Shown here piece by piece: positions 1 through 6,394 of a DNA stretch of 9,003 nt; position 1 is the first letter of the stretch; every line of letters starts with the position of its first letter. The position numbers were made by a program, and so were the translations under genes. The stretch lies in assembly GCA_031278025.1 (NCBI GenBank), contig JAITLF010000034.1:1-9003 (forward strand). Reading direction: 5' to 3'. Under the pieces are notes generated by a model. It saw only the letters and a list, made by a program, of their open reading frames with translations. It was not told the origin of the DNA and made no database searches. The DNA comes from Treponema sp. Lineage in GTDB: Bacteria > Spirochaetota > Spirochaetia > Treponematales > Breznakiellaceae.

Positions 1-189
1 GGCCGGATCGGGCATATCTGGGGGGACCGGTACGGGTCGTGGATACTGGAGGGGGAGGCGCCGGAGGAGGAGCCCGGAGCGGGGCGGGGGGATTCGGACA
101 CTGGGGTCAGACCCCGGTATGGAGAAACGGCAATCCAGCCCGCTTTTCGCCTCCTGTTTCCACTTCCCGCTGTTCCTGCACCCGGATAA
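1..189 (+). pseudogene. C-terminal fragment of a REP-associated (Y1/IS200-like) transposase
   Basis: Frame 1 is open from the window edge to a TAA at 187-189 (62 residues). It begins with R-I-G-H-I-W-G-D-R-Y, then S-W-I-L-E-G-E. This resembles the G-H-x-(W/F)-x-x-R-(Y/F) segment followed by an L-E-G-E/P stretch that I recall near the C-terminus of REP-associated tyrosine transposases, enzymes that nick single-stranded DNA at palindromic sites. The catalytic HUH and tyrosine regions would lie upstream, outside the window, so I cannot tell whether the gene is whole or broken. I call it a fragment because only its end is visible and its surroundings are mobile-element debris. The later residues (from about 25) are low complexity, rich in Gly, Glu and Pro, and may be read-out through the element's end. 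The family assignment rests on one short motif; certainty is moderate. Confidence 0.55.
103..115. repeat. GC-rich palindrome inside the transposase fragment
   Basis: GGGGTC-A-GACCCC is a perfect 6-bp inverted repeat around a single A. It lies inside the Y1-type transposase reading frame, where it encodes part of G-V-R-P. REP-associated transposases act on short GC-rich palindromes near their own genes, so this could be a recognition site or element end. That role is inferred; only the palindrome itself is seen. Confidence 0.45.
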
Positions 190-261
190 GCGACGCCAAT
201 CCGCCATGGGTCCCGAATCGGCGCCCCTATCCTCTCCAAACCGAAAACTCACCAGGTAAAG

Positions 262-283
262 GTCTGTCCTGAAACGGGCAGAC
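262..283. other. Hairpin-forming inverted repeat in gene-free DNA
   Basis: Arms 262-269 (GTCTGTCC) and 276-283 (GGGCAGAC) pair over 8 bp with one G-U, around a 6-nt loop. No T-run follows on either side, so it is not a good intrinsic terminator. Between 190 and 340 I see no convincing gene, and this hairpin is the only structure there. It may belong to an end of the upstream IS200/REP-type element. Confidence 0.35.
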
Positions 284-340
284 AATCTGAATTGTGGGGC
301 ACGTTTAGCCTGAATTCCCCCGCGGGACGGGTTCTTGGGT

Positions 341-595
341 ATTAACGTGAATTCGATGAAAAAGTTAAGCGAGGAAAGGTAACGCCCTTTCATCACCGAA
401 ACCACGGATGGACGGTTTATGGGGCAGAACGCTATAGGCCGATAACGCCGCCAACAGGTTGACCAGAAAGTTCACCACCCTGCGATACCGGCTGTGTTCA
501 CCCGTCAGATGTTCTTCCGCATTATCAGCCGAATACCCCGTCGATACAAACTCTCAAACAGTTCCTAGTGAAACGCTGATTAACTTGACGCTAAT
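341..595 (-). mobile_element. Internally deleted IS982-like insertion sequence with both terminal repeats
   Basis: The segment 341-357 (ATTAACGTGAATTCGAT) and the reverse complement of 579-595 (ATTAGCGTCAAGTTAAT) match at 12 of 17 positions and face each other, as terminal inverted repeats do. Between them the minus strand carries pieces of an IS982-type DDE transposase, its stop codon only 8 bp inside the left repeat. A complete IS982 element is about 1 kb; this one is about 255 bp, so most of the transposase gene is gone. No target duplication is obvious next to the repeats. The element is non-autonomous but resembles a MITE because both ends survive. It sits immediately beside another probable element end (about 599-709), suggesting nested insertions. 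Confidence 0.6.
365..568 (-). pseudogene. IS982-family transposase remnant
   Basis: Two pieces are readable on the minus strand. From about 561 downwards: L-F-E-S-L-Y-R-R-G-I-R-L-I, followed by a stop. This matches the 'LFExLYxRGxxLI' segment of IS982 transposases. In the next frame, from 514 to the TAA at 367-365, 49 residues include E-H-S-R-Y-R-R and N-F-L-V-N-L, then A-Y-S-V-L-P-H-K-P-S-I. This matches the family's C-terminal 'EHSRHRS...NLxxGLxAY...KPS' block. In intact members roughly 30-40 residues containing the catalytic Glu separate these blocks; here they are nearly fused and out of frame, so the gene has an internal deletion as well as losing its N-terminal portion. It cannot encode an active enzyme. 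Family placement comes from remembered motifs. Confidence 0.65.
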
Positions 596-598
596 CGC

Positions 599-709
599 GT
601 TTCCCTAATGTATTTGCTCATTTCATTGTGCAAATACAACGTTAAAGTAGCACCGATTTATTTCTCGATTGAATAACTTAACAGTGTCTACCTAAAGGGG
701 TAAAGTCCA
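599..709 (-). mobile_element. Probable IS3-family (IS150-group-like) element end
   Basis: Read on the minus strand from 709, the sequence begins TGGACTTTACCCC, then TTTAGGTAGACACTG. The terminal TG and the T-G-x-A-C-T-x-x-x-C-C-C...T-A-G-A-C-A pattern resemble terminal repeats of IS150-group IS3 elements. No transposase follows: a possible start at 621 (M-S-K-Y-I-R) is stopped after 13 codons, where the IS982-like remnant begins. Only one end is present, so the element was cut by the later insertion or deleted. It lies directly against a phage gene start, which it interrupts. The region is AT-rich compared with its neighbours. The family call is tentative. Confidence 0.4.
609..638. other. Hairpin inside the IS3-like end
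   Basis: TGTATTTGC at 609-617 and GCAAATACA at 630-638 are perfect 9-bp complements separated by 12 nt. The sequence could form a stem near the beginning of the lost transposase gene. Stems that protect against read-through transcription occur in several insertion sequences, but a role here is only inferred. Confidence 0.35.
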
Positions 710-740
710 CTAAAGGGTACTCATTTTTTCTCACCTCCTT
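710..740 (-). pseudogene. Orphan ribosome-binding site and start of an interrupted phage gene
   Basis: On the minus strand a perfect Shine-Dalgarno AAGGAGGT (740-733) lies 8 nt before an ATG (724-722). The reading frame then runs only M-S-T-L and meets TAG (712-710), exactly where the IS3-like end starts. The strong site, in line with the two upstream minus-strand phage genes, indicates that a third prophage gene began here and was cut at codon 4. In lambda-type head modules a protease or head-maturation gene usually follows the portal, but nothing remains to identify this one. Confidence 0.5.
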
Positions 741-757
741 TTTAATACCTTAGTCAG

Positions 758-973
758 CTATATCAAGCGACTTCGTGTCGTACAGCGCCCCCAGTTTTCT
801 TTGACGTGTTCCTGGATTTTAATGTGTTCTTTCATAAGTTGATCCCATTTCACTCCAAACGCCGCTTTCCAGGTTTCGTCTTTGTGGATTTCACGGTCCA
901 TGCGTTCCAGGAGGTTTTCTATTTTTTCAAGCCGTTGGAGAATAGCTGCGGTATTTTCATCATGCTCAGTCAT
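758..973 (-). CDS. Small coiled-coil protein of prophage origin
   Basis: The predicted 71-residue protein is rich in Glu, Lys and Arg. Residues about 5-30 (I-L-Q-R-L-E-K-I-E-N-L-L-E-R-M) show a clear heptad pattern, predicting a coiled coil; there is no membrane segment. I chose the ATG at 973-971 because GAGGAG precedes it by 7 nt and because it overlaps the portal gene's stop (ATGACTGA), a typical coupled arrangement. I do not recognise a family. Its position directly after the portal suggests a small head or accessory protein, by inference only. The last 14 residues may be a wrong-frame tail: adding one base to the five-C run at 788-792 would give W-G-A-L-Y-D-T-K-S-L-D-I-A-D and a stop at 752-750, nearer the next gene's ribosome site. 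The 3' end is therefore uncertain. Confidence 0.55.
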   Translation of the reverse strand: MTEHDENTAAILQRLEKIENLLERMDREIHKDETWKAAFGVKWDQLMKEHIKIQEHVKENWGRCTTRSRLI

Positions 974-2626
974 CAGCGGTCTCCTCATTTTCGGTGTCTG
1001 TTTCTTCGCTTGCCCGCGCCGCGCCCCCGGTTACCGTTACGCTTTCCTGCTTGTTGGACCAGGGCGCCTGCGGGAGTTCGGAAAATTCCTGCCGGAGCTT
1101 GGCGCGGTTGGCCTTGGCGGAGGAACCGTTGTATTCGATGGCCTCGTCCTCCATCGTGGTGAGCCCCATTTCCAGCGCCATTTTCGCGGCCTGCGCGGTC
1201 CTGGTCGGGTCCATAACGGGGAGCCCCGAACCCTGCCAGCGATGCTTAGCCACGCGGCCCTCATGCGGGGGTCCTGCCAGCCGGGGGCTGATACGCGGCC
1301 GGCGGCGATCTCCTCGGAAAGCCACATCTCGTAGATGGGATCGAGGTGATAGCAGGCGAGGTTGTAGCGGCGCTGGAGGGCGATACGCCAGCAGAGGATG
1401 AGAGTGGCGCGGCTTGCGGAATAATTGTTGCTGAATTTCATCAGCACGGTTTCCACGCTCTGGCCCAGCGCGGCGGCGATGTAAGAGATTTGGGAGTCAA
1501 CGAAGATGTTAAAGACCGTGCCGGGGGCAGTGTTGGCGAAGGGGACAAGCTCCTGGCGGCCGGGGAGGGAGAACACACCGGCTGATCCGGGCTTCCATAT
1601 GTCGGTATGGGGAACGCCGGTATAAAGCGGCTCCAACGATTCTTCGGTTACATTTTGCGCTCCTTCCGGCGGCACCGGGTTATTGCCGAAGGCGACGGAA
1701 CCGGGGCCGTATCCGGGAGGAACGCCAAAATCGGGAGTGCCGCCAAAGGGGTCTACCGTGGGACGGTCGCCGGTATTTTTTACGGTGAAAGCTATATTAC
1801 TCTGATTTATCGTTTTTTCCGTTTCGGCGAGGGCCAGAACGGAGAGTTTTTCGAGGTCGTGAACGGAGACGGCCAACGGTGAAAAGCCCCTGCCCTGGCC
1901 GGGGAACTGCGGCTCGTAGCCGTGGGTCATCATGATCCTGCCGCCGCGATGGACGCGGGGGATGGTTTTCATTTCGGGGATGAGTTTCCCCGGCCCCTGC
2001 TGCCATACCTGACAGCCGGTCTCCTCGCCGTATTCGTTGCGGATAATACCGTCGGCGATGTTGATGAAGCCCGCGGTCCAGGTATAGGCGCTTTCGCGGA
2101 TTTGCGAGGCGTCGAGGGTACCAAAGCGGAGGGGGGAGAGGAGCGTAGGGTCGGCGAAGTAGGCCAGGGTTACGAAACATTCGCCGTCCATGACGATACA
2201 GCGCTCCCAGAGGCGCTGCGCCTGGTAGAGATTGAGCGTGCCCGTGAGGGAGGCGCGGTGATCCTGGGCGAAAAGGTCAAAGCGCAACGCCACATCCGAA
2301 TTCCACTTTTCCGCTTCTTCCGGAGTGATGCCGAGCACTTCATGCTGGCACTCGGGGGACAACATGAGGCCTGAGTCGATGGTCGTATCCACATCCCGGT
2401 TGATGAGGGACGCGGCGTGGATCGATGTTTGGGAGAGGGTGCGGACCTGATTGCGGATGGCGTCATGGTCAACGACGAGGGCGGGGCTGATAGAAGTTAA
2501 ACTATCAGGCCATTTTTGCCCATAAAAACGGGTGGTGCGGACGCCGTTGCTGTCGATCATGGCATTAGGTTTTGGGATGATTCCCAAATTTCCCCTTAGC
2601 CGCGAAATCTGTCCCCTAAATCCCAT
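966..2626 (-). pseudogene. Lambda-type phage portal protein, frameshifted near the 3' end
   Basis: This encodes a portal protein of the lambda gpB family (Phage_portal_2), the dodecameric ring through which DNA enters the capsid. Recognisable blocks are T-H-G-Y-E-P-Q-F-P-G-Q-G-R-G (near the family's 'H...RPGQxRG'), P-G-S-A-G-V-F-S-L-P-G ('PGsi..LppG'), the A-A-L-G-Q-S-V-E segment and N-N-Y-S-A-S-R-A ('NYSSARAA'). The start at 2626 has AGGAG 6 nt upstream. The frame is good to about position 1250 (R-A-A-W-L). The conserved tail K-H-R-W-Q-G-S-G-L-P, then D-P-T-R-T-A-Q-A-A-K and G-L-T-T, continues in the -1 frame to a TGA at 968-966. One base, probably an A in a lost AAA, is missing near 1246-1249. 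The combined product would be about 550 residues, normal for the family. No terminase lies upstream, where transposase debris begins. Confidence 0.85.
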
Positions 2627-2675
2627 ACTGCTCCTATAATGAAGCCGGCCTGACGGTCAAACACGTACGGATTAA

Positions 2676-2882
2676 GGGGACGGCGGAAAAATCAGGCAAC
2701 GGAAGAGTGTCGTTGAACATCCGTTTGGAACGATAAAACGCAGTATGGATGCGGGGTATTGTTTAACCAAAGGATTACGGAATGTGGCGGGGGAATTTTC
2801 CCTAACCTTTCTTGCCTGCAACATAAAGCGGGTAATCAATATACTGGGGTGCAAAAGGCTGATAGGATGTCTGGCCGGGTAG
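2676..2882 (+). pseudogene. IS1182-like transposase, C-terminal remnant
   Basis: The + frame from 2676 to TAG (2880-2882) has no start and follows a TAA at 2673-2675. It contains R-Q-R-K-S-V-V-E-H-P-F-G-T-I-K-R, then G-L-R-N-V-A-G-E-F-S-L and A-C-N-I-K-R-V-I-N-I-L-G. The E-H-P-F-G-T-I-K-R block carries the catalytic Glu of DDE transposases in the IS1182 group (DDE_Tnp_1_6), and the N-x-K-R-V-I-N-I-L-G end is typical. Only the last 68 codons remain of a roughly 450-550-residue enzyme. The 5' break at about 2640-2675 also marks where the prophage scrap ends, so this element, or a rearrangement through it, probably removed the upstream phage genes. The right end of the insertion sequence should lie between 2883 and about 3000, but I cannot fix it. 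Confidence 0.75.
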
Positions 2883-2981
2883 TTGTTCTCCGCCGCTCCC
2901 TGCTTACTGGAAAATCATACCTGCTTGCTCTGCTACTCTTAGCTCCTTAATGACTAAAAAGACAAAGTTTTGACACGCTCT

Positions 2982-3005
2982 GGGGCGGCTGCCCCTTCTT
3001 TTTTT
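2982..3005 (+). terminator. Terminator-like hairpin upstream of the rpsP operon
   Basis: GGGGC (2982-2986), loop GGCT and GCCCC (2991-2995) form a 5-bp all-GC stem, followed at once by TTCTTTTTTT (2996-3005). This is the layout of a rho-independent terminator reading rightwards. The stem is short, so efficiency is uncertain. It would stop transcripts arriving from the transposase remnant and isolate the ribosomal operon's own promoter. Confidence 0.6.
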
Positions 3006-3013
3006 ATGGGCGC

Positions 3014-3043
3014 TTGATCAAAATTCCTGGGCTATGGTACATT
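3014..3043 (+). promoter_or_regulatory. Candidate sigma-70-type promoter for the rpsP operon
   Basis: TTGATC at 3014-3019 (4 of 6 to TTGACA) and TACATT at 3038-3043 (4 of 6 to TATAAT) are 18 nt apart. They lie just after the terminator-like hairpin and about 75 bp before the rpsP start. It is the best match I see in the gap, but both hexamers are imperfect and no transcript data are available. Confidence 0.35.
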
Positions 3044-3118
3044 CAGATTTCGTCTAGCGCACATACGGTGCGGTTGCCCCGGAGTTTGGCTAGATTAAGA
3101 AAATTGGGGAGGGTAGAC

Positions 3119-3367
3119 ATGAGCGCTGCTATCAGACTGAAAAGATTCGGGACCAAAAAGCGTCCCTGTTATCGTATCGTGGTCATGGATAAACGGTCCG
3201 CCCGTGATGGGAAGGCCATTGAGGAGTTGGGGTATTATCATCCCATAGAAGCTACGGATAAACAGATACTCTTTGATGCCGACAAGGTTAGGTCCTGGGT
3301 GGGAAAGGGAGCCGAAGTCAGCGATACGGTCCGGAATATCCTGAACAAAAAGAACTTTTCCCTGTAA
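3119..3367 (+). CDS. rpsP: 30S ribosomal protein S16
   Basis: An 82-residue protein of the small ribosomal subunit, binding 16S rRNA and needed for assembly of the 5' domain. The N-terminus I-R-L-K-R-F-G-T-K-K-R-P-C-Y-R-I-V-V-M-D is the family signature, and R-D-G-K-A-I-E-E-L-G-Y-Y-H-P follows as expected. The length is normal. The ATG at 3119 is supported by GGGGAGGG (3106-3113) 5 nt upstream; an in-frame extension to 3014 has no family similarity and was not used. It is the first gene of the translation operon and is followed by a 109-nt gap with a strong hairpin before khpA. Nothing suggests damage. Confidence 0.97.
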   Translation: MSAAIRLKRFGTKKRPCYRIVVMDKRSARDGKAIEELGYYHPIEATDKQILFDADKVRSWVGKGAEVSDTVRNILNKKNFSL

Positions 3368-3417
3368 AAGCCTGTGCGGAAATATCCGGAGCATTCGGTC
3401 GTGTTATTGCCGTATTG

Positions 3418-3447
3418 CCGGCGGATCGGGGGCGGTTCCCGCGCCGG
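3418..3447 (+). promoter_or_regulatory. Very stable GC hairpin between rpsP and khpA
   Basis: The left arm is CCGGCG (3418-3423), a GAT bulge, then CGGG (3427-3430). The right arm is CCCG (3438-3441) directly followed by CGCCGG (3442-3447). Ten pairs, all G-C, enclose a 7-nt loop. No T-run follows, so it is not a standard terminator. In an operon leader or gap such a stem could stabilise or process the mRNA, or reduce expression of downstream genes relative to S16. The structure is seen; the role is inferred. Confidence 0.5.
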
Positions 3448-3476
3448 GCTGTGGCTTTTGTCTGTGAGGAGGAATG

Positions 3477-3710
3477 ATGGAAAAAGATTTGGTTGAATAT
3501 ATTGTGAAATCCCTCGTGGATGACCCTTCTTTGGTAAAGGTAAGCGTTGTGGAAGGGGAAAAATCTACTATCCTGGAACTGCGGGTTGGTCTGGGGGATA
3601 TAGGCAAGGTAATTGGTAAACACGGCCGTATCGCTAAAGCCATCAGAACCGTCCTGCAGGCGGCTGTCGCAAATTCCGGGAAACATACGGTTCTGGAGAT
3701 TTTAGACTGA
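3477..3710 (+). CDS. khpA: KH-domain RNA-binding protein KhpA (YlqC family)
   Basis: A 77-residue single-KH protein. The segment D-I-G-K-V-I-G-K-H-G-R-I-A-K-A-I-R at residues 41-57 carries the G-x-x-G RNA-contact loop (G47-K-H-G50). KhpA binds RNA broadly, often together with KhpB (Jag/EloR), and in many bacteria its gene lies between rpsP and rimM, as here. Two adjacent ATGs exist at 3474 and 3477. GAGGAGG (3466-3472) leaves only 1 nt before the first and 4 nt before the second, so I prefer 3477; the difference is one Met. The TGA at 3708-3710 is 4 nt before the next start, so rimM is probably translationally coupled. The gene appears intact. Confidence 0.93.
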   Translation: MEKDLVEYIVKSLVDDPSLVKVSVVEGEKSTILELRVGLGDIGKVIGKHGRIAKAIRTVLQAAVANSGKHTVLEILD

Positions 3711-3714
3711 CAAA

Positions 3715-4230
3715 TTGAAATCTCAATTCGTGGTTGGCCTCCTGGGATCTCCTTTCGGCCTGGATGGGTACATCAAGGTTCGCTCTCTTTCCGGGGAAAC
3801 CGCTCATATCGCCCGATTGCGGCGTGTGTTGTTGCGCCGGGACGGTAGAGAACGGTTTTTTGATGTGGAGGGGGTTGATAAAAAGGGCGAATCCCTGGTT
3901 ATCAAACTCAAGGGGATAGACTCCCCTGCGGCCGTCAGGTCCCTTATTGGGGCGGAAATTGTTACGGGCCGGGAGAACGCCGCTCCCCTGGGGCCGGATG
4001 AATACTATATCGGGGACCTGCACGGTATAGCTGTGGTCTCCCAAGATGGAGAGGTCCTGGGCCAGGTGGCGGACGTTCTAGAAGGCGGCGGCGGGGAGTT
4101 GGTGGAAGTAAGGCTCCCTTCGGGGGAACTCCATCTGGTCCCCTTTAGAAAAGAATTTTTCGGTGAGGTCAGTCCGGAGCAGGGCCGGGCTGTATTCCTC
4201 TGTAGGTGGATTCTTGAAGGCGGCGTATAA
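3715..4230 (+). CDS. rimM: Ribosome maturation factor RimM
   Basis: A 171-residue protein that helps late maturation of the 30S head, binding S19. The N-terminal RimM domain starts V-V-G-L-L-G-S-P-F-G-L-D-G-Y-I-K-V at residues 6-22, equivalent to the usual 'GxixxxhGlrGexkv'. A C-terminal PRC-barrel begins at Y-Y-I-G-D-L-H-G-I-A-V, continues with G-E-V-L-G-Q-V, and includes a V-P-F strand before the end. The length is normal for RimM. There is no ATG; TTG at 3715 is the earliest in-frame start after the khpA stop and has no clear ribosome site, consistent with coupling. GTG at 3730 is an alternative but would remove the first beta strand residues. Its TAA directly abuts the trmD ATG. Confidence 0.93.
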   Translation: MKSQFVVGLLGSPFGLDGYIKVRSLSGETAHIARLRRVLLRRDGRERFFDVEGVDKKGESLVIKLKGIDSPAAVRSLIGAEIVTGRENAAPLGPDEYYIGDLHGIAVVSQDGEVLGQVADVLEGGGGELVEVRLPSGELHLVPFRKEFFGEVSPEQGRAVFLCRWILEGGV

Positions 4231-5010
4231 ATGAAGTATACGGTGCTTTCCCTTTTCCCGGAAATTACCGACGCCTATTTTGCCGCTTCCATCATGGCAA
4301 AAGCAATAAGCCGGGGCATCGTTGAGTACCGGAGGGTGAATGTACGGGATTTTGCCCAGAACAGGCATCACTCTTGCGATGACGCTCCCTATGGCGGGGG
4401 TGCCGGTATGTTGATGCTTCCGGAACCCCTGGGCCTGGCCCTGGAGTCTGTGGGGGTCAAACCCTGTCCGGTTACCGGGAAGGCCGCCGGCAGGCAGGTA
4501 ATCTACCTCTCCCCGTCGGGGAGGCCCTTTACCCAGGCCCTTGCACGAGAATTGGCCGGTGAAGCGGAACTGGTTCTTATCTGCGGTCGTTACGAGGGGA
4601 TAGACCAGCGCATCATCGACCTTTACGTGGACGATGAGATTTCCGTGGGAGATTATGTGCTTTCCTCTGGGGAGGTGGCCGCACTGTCGCTGATAGACGC
4701 GACCTACCGGCTCCTGAACGAGGTGATTACCCCTGAATCGCTGGAGGAAGAGAGCTTTTCCGGGAATTTGCTGGAATATCCCCAGTATACACGCCCGGAG
4801 GTTTATGCTACATTGAGGGTTCCTGAAATTCTGCTTTCCGGGCATCATGAAAATATTCGCCGGTGGCGGCGCAGAAACCAGGTGGAAAAAACCCTGGCCG
4901 TACGACCGGATTTAATAGACCGGGGAGTAACCCTGGGACTGTTCGACCGGGAAACCGGCCGGTTCATAGAGGAACTGAGGTGGAAAGATGAACGAGATAA
5001 GGGCGATTGA
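4231..5010 (+). CDS. trmD: tRNA (guanine-37-N1)-methyltransferase TrmD
   Basis: A 259-residue SPOUT (trefoil-knot) enzyme that methylates G37 of tRNAs using S-adenosylmethionine, preventing +1 frameshifting. Visible landmarks are L-S-L-F-P-E (6-11), [11 protein letters not shown] (50-60), Y-L-S-P-S-G-R-P-F (92-100), [11 protein letters not shown] (117-127) and the knot loop [12 protein letters not shown] (137-148). They include the Arg (127) and Asp (141) that correspond to the catalytic pair. The usual T/S-G-G-E is S-S-G-E here, a mild deviation. The C-terminal domain contains [10 protein letters not shown]. It starts at the base after the rimM stop and overlaps rplS by 23 nt. Intact. Confidence 0.97.
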   Translation: MKYTVLSLFPEITDAYFAASIMAKAISRGIVEYRRVNVRDFAQNRHHSCDDAPYGGGAGMLMLPEPLGLALESVGVKPCPVTGKAAGRQVIYLSPSGRPFTQALARELAGEAELVLICGRYEGIDQRIIDLYVDDEISVGDYVLSSGEVAALSLIDATYRLLNEVITPESLEEESFSGNLLEYPQYTRPEVYATLRVPEILLSGHHENIRRWRRRNQVEKTLAVRPDLIDRGVTLGLFDRETGRFIEELRWKDERDKGD

Positions 5011-5371
5011 AAACTCTCAAATGAAAAACGATGTAGGTAACTTTAAAGTCGGAGATACCGTAAAGGTTCATTTTAAAATCGTCGAGGGTAAGAATGAACG
5101 GATCCAGATCTACGAAGGCTTGGTTATCGCCATTAAAAACGCCCGATTGGGAAAGACCTTCACAGTCAGAAAGAATTCCTACTGCGTTGGGGTTGAGCGG
5201 GTGTTCCCCCTCCACTCCCCCCGTGTCGCCAAGGTAGAAGTTGTCCGCCCTGGTAAGGTCCGCCGGGCTAAACTCTACTACATTCGGGATAAGATCGGCA
5301 AGGCCGCTAAGATCAAGGAACTTATCAGCAAGAAAAAACCTGTGGCAAAGACTGCTTTGACTCAGGTATAA
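4988..5371 (+). CDS. rplS: 50S ribosomal protein L19
   Basis: A 127-residue large-subunit protein at the 30S-50S interface. Family blocks are [16 protein letters not shown] (about 19-34), [33 protein letters not shown] and [10 protein letters not shown]. There is a 10-15-residue lysine-rich tail beyond the E. coli length. The ATG at 4988 lies inside the end of trmD, with GAGGTGG upstream as ribosome site, so translation is probably coupled. It is the last clearly intact gene before three damaged ones; the next reading frame begins 5 nt after its TAA. Confidence 0.97.
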   Translation: MNEIRAIENSQMKNDVGNFKVGDTVKVHFKIVEGKNERIQIYEGLVIAIKNARLGKTFTVRKNSYCVGVERVFPLHSPRVAKVEVVRPGKVRRAKLYYIRDKIGKAAKIKELISKKKPVAKTALTQV

Positions 5372-5376
5372 AGCGC

Positions 5377-6393
5377 TTGCCCGTGGGGCTGGAACCCATT
5401 ACGTCTGCTCCTCCTGTCAAGACATCCGGTTTAAGTGGTGTTGTATCTTTTAGTAAGGTATTGCCGCCTTCCGAGGGTTTCAATTTTTCCATTCAGACAG
5501 CTTTTTTCTCAGGGATTTCTGGACCGGGTACCGAAGTTTCGGTGTTCGGTATGTCCCAGGTGTATTCCCCGCAGCAAACCAGGACAAAAGATTTGGCCCA
5601 ACTGATTCGCTCCCTGAACCTTCCTTCAGATACTCTTTCCACCGCTCTTGTTACCTTTGCGCGTCATTTTTCCCTGACTCTAGACCCAGTCCTGCTCGCG
5701 AAGTTCCGGCGGGAGGTTCTGTCCCTCAAAACGTTCCGGGAATCCGTCGTTCTTGCCGCCGTAGCCGCCGCCACTAAAGGGGCGGTCCTTACCCCGGAAG
5801 CCCTAGCGAGGTATGTGGCGGCCATAGATCTCGACGCCAGCCGGAATCAAAAGGGCAGACAGGGACAAGAGGAGCCGGGCGGGGATGGCTTTGATCGAAG
5901 GGGCCGTCCGTCTAAAGATTCCGAAGATGAATCCGGCCAGGTTTCCCTGTCCGGGAAATTAAACACGAAAGCACTCAAAGAAATTCGGAATAGTATAGAC
6001 AGGGAAGATCCGTTATTGAGTCTATTGAATAGTATACCCGGCAAAGACGGGGAATACTGGATGGTTTACCCCCTTCAGGTTTCGGCGGGGGGGAAGCGGT
6101 TCAGGATTTCGGTACGGGTAAGGACCGGGATCGAGCGGGAAGATGCCCGGCTTGCGGTGGATATTGCCGGGGAAGATCGGCGCTGGCTGTTTGTGGTGAA
6201 CCGCCCGCAAGGGGACACAGAAACGTAGGTTTCCCTATGGCCGCTACCGGAACCGAGGGAACGGGAAGTTCTGGAACGGGAAATCCAGGAGGTTTTGGGA
6301 TCCCTGGGTGGACGGGTGATTCTGAGGGACAGCGAATCATTCCTGGCGGAATGGAAAGACAAAGCCTTGTCTTCTATAGATGAGGAGGTATAA
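5377..6393 (+). pseudogene. FliK-like hypothetical protein interrupted by an in-frame TAG
   Basis: The frame runs 283 codons to TAG (6226-6228), then continues without a shift for 54 more sense codons to TAA (6391-6393). The part after the stop (V-S-L-W-P-L-P-E-P-R-E-R-E, then L-G-S-L-G-G-R-V-I-L-R) is well-formed protein sequence and reaches the ribosome site of the next gene, so the original product was probably about 338 residues. CAG to TAG is the simplest cause. Domains: a helical segment with L-A-Q-L-I-R-S-L-N-L-P-S-D-T-L-S (about 70-90), a charged low-complexity linker (about 155-190), and a beta-rich C-terminal part (about 225 onwards) reminiscent of FliK C-terminal domains. The FliK link comes from this layout and from the FlhB-like neighbour, with which FliK acts in export switching; it is uncertain. 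The TTG start at 5377 is a guess; GTG at 5383 is also possible. Confidence 0.6.
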
Positions 6394-6394
6394 A

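Noticed and set aside
1240..1260. Programmed -1 ribosomal frameshift in the portal gene
   Set aside because: No X-XXY-YYZ slippery heptamer or downstream stem was evident, and portal genes of this family are not known to use one.
966..2374. Several + strand open frames opposite the portal gene, 80-150 codons
   Set aside because: They are antisense shadows: they lack family similarity and sensible ribosome sites, and the minus-strand frame is a clear portal protein.
2571..2588. A 7-bp hairpin near the portal start (TTTGGGA, TGAT, TCCCAAA)
   Set aside because: It encodes ordinary residues (G-I-I-P) in the gene; there is no sign of a regulatory role, and the gene is already decayed.
3014..3118. 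An N-terminal extension of S16 starting at 3014
   Set aside because: The extra 35 residues do not resemble S16, and the ATG at 3119 has a strong ribosome site at proper distance.
4078..4848. A long minus-strand frame of 256 codons opposite trmD
   Set aside because: The + strand encodes a complete TrmD with all key motifs; the antisense product has no recognisable features.
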